A DNA stretch of 64,000 bases from Cristatella mucedo (lineage: Eukaryota > Bryozoa > Phylactolaemata > Cristatellidae). The notes below the pieces were generated by a model. That model searched no databases and had not been told where the DNA came from. It was given only the letters and a program-made list of their open reading frames with translations. Below, one piece after another: positions 57,351-64,000 of the stretch. The translations under genes and the position numbers were made by a program. Every line of letters begins with the position of its first letter. The stretch's first letter is position 1. The DNA is taken from contig WPIO01000061.1 of NCBI GenBank assembly GCA_009760855.2, forward strand, positions 1,553,501-1,617,500, in the 5' to 3' direction.

Positions 57351-58415
57351 TGCTCCTTATTGTTAATGAAACAGCGGCGGCTGCAAGTGCCACGAAACAT
57401 AGACATCCTGTGAGTTAAAGAGCGGTAGATCTAAAATAAAAATGACACAGAAGTATAGCATTCGCTAAGAGTAATGCCAGCACTAACAAGAAGCATGAGG
57501 TGAAGTTCTCTAAGGGCAATTGGAACAAATCTACCAATCGGAACGCCGAGGATGTCAGCAGAGATAAAAAAAATAACGACTGCAGTAATAGTGAAAGCTA
57601 CGGTTGATGCCTCATACAGTTTTATAGGGAAAACAAAATACAACTGAGCAGCCATAATGGGAAGGTATAGATGAGGATTTCACAAGTCACCTTGGGGCTG
57701 CCGCCAGAGAGCGGGCTGCTTGGCGCCTGAATTTCCGAAGCCTTGAGAGATGATGTTGCTAATGAACATTGACGGGAAAGATTATGGGATTGATATTTAA
57801 GCCTAATAGTAAAAAAGCTGAGAGATTCTCACTCCAAAACGTAATCCAGCTTGATGATCTTTCAAATATGAGCCAGACAGAGCTTGATTAGCAAGACGAC
57901 ATCAGAGACAAAAATTATAAGTTGCAATAGGCAACAGAGCTGACGCGGGATTTCTTCTATTTCCGCGTGTTCTTATCAAATAGGCTTTTTATTTAGATCT
58001 TTGATGCACTTTACAACTCGGGATTTGTGGTTTAAGGTATTCGCCTGAACGTAACCGAGCCGAGCTTGAGTTAGCTGGACTTGCGAAGCCGATAACACAG
58101 ACAATTTCCTTCAGCCCCACTGCGATGCTGTGGCGGCCGCAGCGACAGCCAGAACAACTGCCGTGTGAAGACGACGCCTGATAATCCTCAGTAGATCCTG
58201 AGAAAGTGGCCCAGCCAAACGTTAACTACTCTGCCGCAGTTAAATTAAATTAAATGCTAGCTTATTTAGCAGTCTTACTTTTTGTTTATTAACCTATGAA
58301 GGCGATCGTTATTTAAGGATGAGGCATCAAAAACCGCATCGGTCATAATCGAACTTTTTTCAAGTAGCCACCAATAGAGCCTGTTCGTAGGTTGTGTATT
58401 GCGAGTATCAGGAAC
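57115..58415. other. No gene recognised
   Basis: Contains the TC tract at 57306. A hydrophobic minus frame at 57655-57431 (TITAVVIFFISADILGVPIG) looks membrane-like but lacks support. Confidence 0.5.
57306..57346. repeat. (TC)n microsatellite
   Basis: About 41 bp, pure. Confidence 0.95.
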
Positions 58416-58418
58416 CGC

Positions 58419-58422
<4 letters not shown>

Positions 58423-58494
<72 letters not shown>
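58423..58494. repeat. (CA)n microsatellite
   Basis: About 72 bp, pure CA. Confidence 0.95.
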
Positions 58495-58496
<2 letters not shown>

Positions 58497-58514
58497 ATAC
58501 GTACGCACGTACGC

Positions 58515-58655
58515 ATATATATACATATATATATATATGTATGTAACTGTATATATATATGTAACTACATATATATATATGTAACTACATATATATATAT
58601 ATATGTAACTACATATATATATATATATATGTAACTACATATATATATATATGTA

Positions 58656-58695
<40 letters not shown>

Positions 58696-58700
58696 TATTA
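58515..58700. repeat. (AT)n with periodic GTAACTAC units
   Basis: AT repeat broken about five times by GTAACTACAT, at 20-26 bp spacing. It follows directly after the CA tract. Confidence 0.9.
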
Positions 58701-58704
58701 AGTG

Positions 58705-59567
58705 TAAATATATTCATATATGTATATTCTAGCGTCTCTTATTTTGTAATGCTTTTTATTTGCATTCGATTTTCTCAAGGTTAGACAGCCAAGTGCAGGA
58801 CGCTGTGGTTAGCACGCGGACACTGGACTCGGTCTCGTAAGCATGGGCCACACTTGGATGTAGGGTGTGGCCAGTGCAGATGCCCTGGTACTCACATGGA
58901 CCAAACGTAGAGAGGATTGTGTCGGGCGGCTGGCGCCGCACTAGCCGTTCGACCCAATTTTAGTTTTGTCATTTTAGCCTTCCAATGATTGGCTGCCTCA
59001 GGAAAGATCAAAGTACGGTCGCTGCTTGGTGGCTTAATCCCGTTCTACGCTAATGCGGCAACATTGGTCGAGATTGAGTTCGGCAATAGCTACGTGTATT
59101 GAATGCGTCTTGTAGGATTCACGAGCCGTTTTAGAGACGCATCTTCTACAAGCACAGGATCACGCGTCAGAGGTCACCCGGGCGCGAGGTTAAGCTCGCA
59201 CGTTCGTTTCTCAATGCTTGCACGAAGACTGCAGGTGGTGCCGCTCGAAAAGTTAATGAAAGCTACTATCAACTTTGGTGTTAAGATTATTTGGCAAGAA
59301 AATTATTGCGGCTTGGGTCTATTTCGTAGTGTAGCCTCCGCCCATAAACTTCTGCAAAGCAAGGTCTAACAGCCCAGTGTATGATTGCAACAGTCAGTAG
59401 GTATCTTTGTTGACTCATATGCGATCGCTTTCCCATTCTACTGGAAAGATCCTGGTGGAACCCTAGCGGTAGGACGCTGTGGTTTCAGGGCACAGACTGG
59501 TTCGCTGTTTGGCTCGACACGAGGCGTCAAATGGACTGTGGCAGGCCAAGCTGCATGAGCGAGCCAT

Positions 59568-59617
<50 letters not shown>

Positions 59618-60100
59618 GCAGCGGCAGCGGCAGCGGCGGCGGCGGCAGCAGCAGCAGCAGCAGTGGCAGCAGTGGCGGCAGCAGCAGCAGCAGCAGTGGC
59701 AGCAGCAGCAGCGGCAGCAGCAACGGAGTAAAACGTATTACAGCGACTCGTTTTTTAAATCCTCTGTCTAGCACGCATTGCTTGGGGAACGCCGAAGTTT
59801 GGTGCACCATTTTTGGGGTGCTGTCTAGTGCAGAAAGGAAGTACGCCAAGCAGAGGTCGCAGGTTCGCACAGTCGCGACCTGAAGTGCTGGGGGGGGGGC
59901 GGTACACGCCGAGTCTCAGCACTTCAAGAGCACCGAGTTGTGCGACGGGCGGACTGCCAATCGCTGGAGTTGCCTGGAGTCTTTCGCACTGACGGCTGCT
60001 TCTGCTCGCTATAGCGCCGAGCTCGTCGCTGCGTCGGCACACTTCCATGCGCACTCGCGCACGCGCGCGATGAGTGCTTGTGAGTGAGCGACTCATCACG
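58705..60100. other. No gene recognised around the AGC repeat
   Basis: Short frames only. The Ser-coding frame through the AGC tract is considered composition-driven. Confidence 0.5.
59571..59724. repeat. (AGC)n trinucleotide repeat
   Basis: AGC/GGC triplets; one plus frame (59479-59883) reads as a Ser/Gly run. No family or splice context supports a gene. Confidence 0.93.
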
Positions 60101-60106
60101 TCACAG

Positions 60107-60107
<1 letters not shown>

Positions 60108-60190
<83 letters not shown>

Positions 60191-60192
60191 AA
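60108..60192. repeat. (TC)n microsatellite
   Basis: About 85 bp with one TTTC break. Confidence 0.95.
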
Positions 60193-60519
60193 TATTCTCT
60201 CTCCGTGTGGGCACAGCGGAGACCCGCCGCGTGGCACTTGGATCTCTCGCGTTTATTTATAACCCCCAGTAAACAATTTGCTTTCTCTTGCAATCGCGGT
60301 CGAGCTATTCCGCCGCTGAACTGGCTGGGTAATCCCATTAGTGACTCTTCGCCGAAGCGCCGCTGCGACACTAGCCATAGTTGCCGAATCCCACTGACGT
60401 GGCCAACGTCATGTGGCTCGGCAGCGAGAGTGCTTTACTTGATCCGGCTGTGGCGTCAGATTTGAAGCAGCCGACGCGAAATGTAATTAGAGTGCGGCCC
60501 AAAGCTGAATGTAAATAAA

Positions 60520-60522
<3 letters not shown>

Positions 60523-60610
<88 letters not shown>
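60523..60610. repeat. (GA)n microsatellite
   Basis: About 87 bp pure GA, 330 bp from the TC tract, so the two form a large inverted repeat. Confidence 0.95.
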
Positions 60611-60611
<1 letters not shown>

Positions 60612-60720
60612 CTCGCAAGCGGAACGGTCGGTGCCCGGCAAACGCTCGGCCTAACAGCAGTCATTCGATTGAAGATGTCAATCCGAGCCCGCCGGTTTTT
60701 TGCTAATGGCTGCATGCGAT

Positions 60721-60908
60721 GATAAATAAATAAATAAATCCTAGCTGATTTAACAGCCTCTTTTTGAATAGCGACAGTAGAGCCTTTACGGCTATCACCA
60801 CCGCTTGCAGTGGCGATAAAGAATCGCCCACCGCAGGAGTCGAATCCACGACCTTTCGACCAAGGTCGTGAAAGCAACCACCTTACCTAGTGTGCCATCA
60901 CGGCTCAC
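60721..60908 (-). mobile_element. tRNA-derived SINE, second family
   Basis: Nearly the same as 37441-37625 by eye: same head, core and tail, ending in (ATTT)4 on the minus strand. The inverted repeat is CACGACCT...AGGTCGTG. Confidence 0.8.
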
Positions 60909-60972
60909 CAGACGAGAGACAATGACGATGCAGTTGCCACTCTTCAGTGGTTGCACTTCTTTCAGCGTTAAC

Positions 60973-61138
60973 AAGTATTAGCTGATTTAACAGCCTCATT
61001 TGTATCTCGGCCGAAGAGCCATATCGGCTATCGCCGCCGCTTGCAGTTGGTAATAAAGGATAAACCACTGCAGAATTCGAACCTACGACCTTGATCGTGA
61101 AGAGCGAGCGCCTTACCTCATGGGCTGTCACGGCCCAG
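60973..61138 (-). mobile_element. tRNA-derived SINE, second family (diverged)
   Basis: A second copy 65 bp from the first in the same orientation. Head, B box and core are recognisable (CACTGCAAGCGG is here AACTGCAAGCGG). Confidence 0.7.
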
Positions 61139-61239
61139 TGAGCTTCAACCATGAACGATGCGTAACCGGCAGTAAGTTGGCCGATCGACGGTCGCAGATG
61201 AAGACTGCAGTACTGCGTTTTTCCCAATAAGAAACATGC

Positions 61240-61385
61240 AAATAAAGCTGCACCTCTAACCATGCAGTGCTTGCTGACATTGTGTACCTTACCACTAACC
61301 AGATGATCGTGCTTTCTTTACAAAACGTGTCAGTGCATAGAAATCTATTAAGTTCTCTGAGGGTACTATGCACGTGTACTATCAA
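61240..61385 (+). mobile_element. LINE-A 3' tail fragment
   Basis: Plus-strand 3' UTR (CCTCTAACCATGCAGTGCTT) and tail (AAGTTCTCTGAGGGTACTAT). It lies next to two tRNA-SINE copies. Confidence 0.65.
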
Positions 61386-61389
61386 CGAC

Positions 61390-62020
61390 TTCTGCAGTCT
61401 TGGGCCATACAGGCGAAGTCATTTCAGTTTCTGGGGCCCTACGCTGCTCTTCTGAAAACTGATAAGCCTCAGAGAATTCTATAGTCAGATCAGCGAAGTT
61501 GTTGTCTCTATCAGAAGGATCAAAGTAGCATGTTTATCCTTCGGGCAAAACCATTAAAGGCGGTGCGTATTTTCGGTTCTTGAGGTCCTTGGGACCAAGG
61601 AAACACTCGTCATCGGAAGACTTGCGGACTAGCCTCTGCACCTGTGATAGCCACATGTGCTAGTGAAGAAGGCGTGCCACGAACAACCTCATCACTCGAT
61701 GCCCTGCAAACGTGGCCTGTGCAGGGATTACCATAGATTACGATAAGACACAGAGAATATAGCATCTAACGCTGACGGCACAACCGGTGATTGCGATGCA
61801 GATGCTTCAGATGGAGGAAATTTTATTCCATGCAATATCTCATCATAGCAAGAGTTACCATCGCATGTGCAGCAGCTACCAGGCGGATTAGTCACTACTA
61901 CCACTATGGAGTAAAGTGCTGATTCCTGCTGCGCAAATATGCCAGATGACCGAAGAATCTGATCCCTGACTACTCTAGGGATAAAAGCTTTTACAGATCA
62001 GGCCCTTGCAGGACTCTCCA
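61390..62020 (-). pseudogene. Decayed coding remnant, possibly from a retroelement
   Basis: Without Met starts, the minus strand is open across about 85 codons (near 62000-61740; includes RVVRDQILRSSGIFAQQESA and HGIKFPPSEASASQSP). After a break it continues near 61650-61390 with KSSDDECFLGPKDLKNRKYA, one stop, then an acidic FDPSDRDNNFADLTIEFSEA. Acidic, Ser-rich, domainless sequence of this type is common in gag-like or DIRS-like ORF1 proteins, but no diagnostic motif is visible. It could equally be degraded host exons. Confidence 0.3.
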
Positions 62021-62949
62021 CCCCTTGCGTAACGCACATCCGACAGAGTCGCTGCAGCAGTCGAAAAATATTCCTTCTTACTAGTCTAACAGTTTTCTCT
62101 AGACGGAGTTCCACCATCGGGTTTTGCAGAGCCAATTCCCAGGCTTAGAATCGAAGTATTTAACCTAAAGGATGCCTATGAATGTGCGCATTCCTTCGGA
62201 TTTCCTTTAGAAACAATGTTACCCTCGTCCATCCCTACAACGATTCGTACACAGCCTAGATATATCCGCTCTGTATGTGCCGCTGCAGGTGTCGGAGCAA
62301 CGTTTACCGACCTCCTTTTTGAGGACCGGCACAGCTCTCGTACCGATGCAGCAGTCCTCTAAGTCGCTTGTGGTATGGATCCAATCCTCACGTTAATGTT
62401 GCGTCAGTAGTCACAAACGCCAGAAGCCCGTCCCTTAGATGACATGGCTATTTATTTGAAACTGCAGGGACCGACGAGAGAGCACGCATGTCCATGCTTT
62501 TTCCAGCAAAAAGCTCTGCCGGAAGAATTTTTAAGCAATAGTGCTAAGGTAAAGCTTCATTGCTTCAAACCGGATCCACGCTTACGTTTAAAGTAAGGTG
62601 ACCAGAACAACTCTAATAATAATAATAACAACAACACGTTTGATGAATATAATTTAATTATTTAATAATATAGAATAATACACCAAATCACTCGTCAGCT
62701 AAACACGCATCGAATCTCTTTCGAGCTTGGGGATCGTCGTTCTTGCTTTCATTTAAATGCACCAGCACGGCAGTCGCGTCTTTCCTTGTCTGCATCTTTC
62801 GCCGACTGATTAGCTAAAAGTGCAGTTAATTTGGAACTGCAGTCATGGAATGCCTAGTGGCAACTTTCAATTTTTCACTCTCTTTCTCGCTTGAAGTTCG
62901 AGGAAGCGTAACTCTTGTGAGTCGGCGTCATGAAACTTCTGAAATGTGC

Positions 62950-63480
62950 CAAACCTGCCCATTGGACGTGGCTATCCGCTGTCGCGGCCGCTAGCTCGCT
63001 ACGGGAATTTTTCAGACCTTAAACGCCTGAAACAGGTGCAATACTCAGCAGCTCGTTCGGTCTGTCGTCAACCGCACAGCTCACACATCATACCACTTTT
63101 TTTTCTGAGCTTCAGTGGCTCGCTATCAAGCGTAGCGTCGGCGTCACCATCCTCACTGCAGCCTGCAGGTCGCACTTGGCTACCTATCCTATTTTCCCAC
63201 TGTGCGTTCATGCACCACCAGCTCGAGATGCATCTAGATTTGTGCACTATTATTGAAGAGGGGCCTACCATTCTGCGTGCTTTTACATGCGGATCTAAAT
63301 TGTGTGCTCTAAATTGTGTGCTCTGCCGTGCCAGTCTAAGCATGATACCCTGCTTTTCGTTGACTCTTGGTTGATGCATCTTTTGTAAAGAGTTACATAG
63401 CGCCCAAATAGAGGTTTAGCTCATGTATGGCATTGCGCGAAAGTCTCATTACAATCACCTTTATTATTATAATTATTGAC
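62950..63480 (+). mobile_element. LINE-A C-terminal fragment and 3' end
   Basis: Plus-strand QVQYSAARSVCRQPHSSHII, equivalent to the 'QxxxSAARLVCxxxxxxHITPLL' block, followed by decayed sequence and an (ATT) end. Confidence 0.6.
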
Positions 63481-63484
63481 GTCT

Positions 63485-64000
63485 TTACATTCCGCTGCAA
63501 GCAACTGCCTTAGAGTCTGAGTCGCGGCTTGCGAGAAATGTTATTTATTACATTTTCATTGGTTATAGTTACCACAAAAGATGACAAATCACAACTTTAC
63601 TTTAATGAGATTTAAGAGCTGTAAGGCGTGGGATAAGTCACTATATTGTCTGCATGTTTGATCTGCATTCGTGTTCGAAGTAAGCACCTTTTAAGTGCTG
63701 AGAGTGGATCTTTTGGCGTCGTCAGAGGGCTAAAATTCTGATGGTTGAAGGACACAGTTCTGCATGTCATCGCGACTATGATGACACTGTGCCTGCCTGG
63801 CTATTGCCTCAGCCTATTTAATATATAAATATTTAAAAACGCACTACCGCGTTTTGCTAGTGCACCCCTTACTCTAATAACGTGAAAACTTTCATTGCTC
63901 CTTATTTTGCTCAAGGAGCTACGATGGTTCACGTTCGATCAATCGGGTACCTGCCATATTCATTTTTTCGCAACTAGTTTCACCGTGGCTTCACTACTTC
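63485..64000. other. No gene recognised
   Basis: AT-rich end of the window, stops in all frames. Confidence 0.6.

Noticed and set aside
57431-57655. Hydrophobic minus-strand frame as a membrane protein gene
   Set aside because: Short (74 codons), no splice sites or family pattern; AT-rich sequence easily gives Phe/Ile/Val-rich frames.
59479-59883. Poly-Ser protein through the AGC repeat
   Set aside because: Driven by the triplet repeat; no homologous domain, and the minus strand reads equally well as poly-Leu.

Overview
This window looks like nuclear DNA of an invertebrate bilaterian animal. The genes have spliceosomal introns, CpG-rich gene starts and long microsatellites (CA, GA/TC, AGC, AT). 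About half of the non-genic sequence is decayed CR1/L2-type LINE fragments plus tRNA-derived SINEs. Nothing prokaryotic or viral is visible. The species cannot be named from sequence alone. A spiralian or another marine invertebrate is a guess, based on how common L2/CR1 tails ending in (ATT)n are there.

Three genes are recognisable and all lie on the minus strand. (1) An HSPA14-like Hsp70 (22797 to about 15221): twelve exons join in phase and give 461 residues; a thirteenth, less certain exon brings it to about 522. Two of its introns use GC-AG splice sites. (2) An intronless UPF0739/C1orf74-like gene (32745-32032, 237 aa). (3) A FoxF-type forkhead gene: exon 1 at 54332-53294, a 9.8 kb intron, exon 2 at 43527-43361, 401 aa. 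Weaker, unidentified gene pieces are two phase-matched plus-strand exons (255-561 and 4687-4872, with a poly(A) signal), three phase-matched minus-strand exons (30766-30508, 29824-29621, 29559-29491), a lone 59-nt minus exon (13329-13271) and a minus-strand coding remnant near 61.4-62.0 kb.

Layout: 0-5 kb, 3' part of an unknown plus-strand gene around a LINE. 5-15 kb, LINE remnants and an odd GC-rich element at about 5.9-6.75 kb. 15-23 kb, HSPA14-like gene. 23-29 kb, LINE graveyard. 29-33 kb, unknown minus gene and the C1orf74-like gene. 33-41 kb, dense LINE/SINE including a LINE nested inside a SINE. 41.5-55.5 kb, FoxF locus with GC-rich islands, a 510-bp GGA minisatellite and long GA tracts. 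55-64 kb, mostly unidentified DNA with SINEs and large microsatellites.

The mobile elements form a small system. LINE-A (tail GCGCC...GGCGC plus (ATT)n) and a tRNA-headed SINE share the same 3' hairpin tail, so the LINE machinery probably mobilises the SINE. LINE-B is a second CR1-like family with an endonuclease and RT. A second tRNA-derived SINE has its own conserved core and a different tail.

I found no evidence for a wholly new biological system. The most interesting items are the paired GC-AG introns, the shared LINE/SINE tail, the nested insertion with target-site duplication, a perfect 26-bp CRE/E-box palindrome in the FoxF intron, and the unidentified phase-consistent exons.
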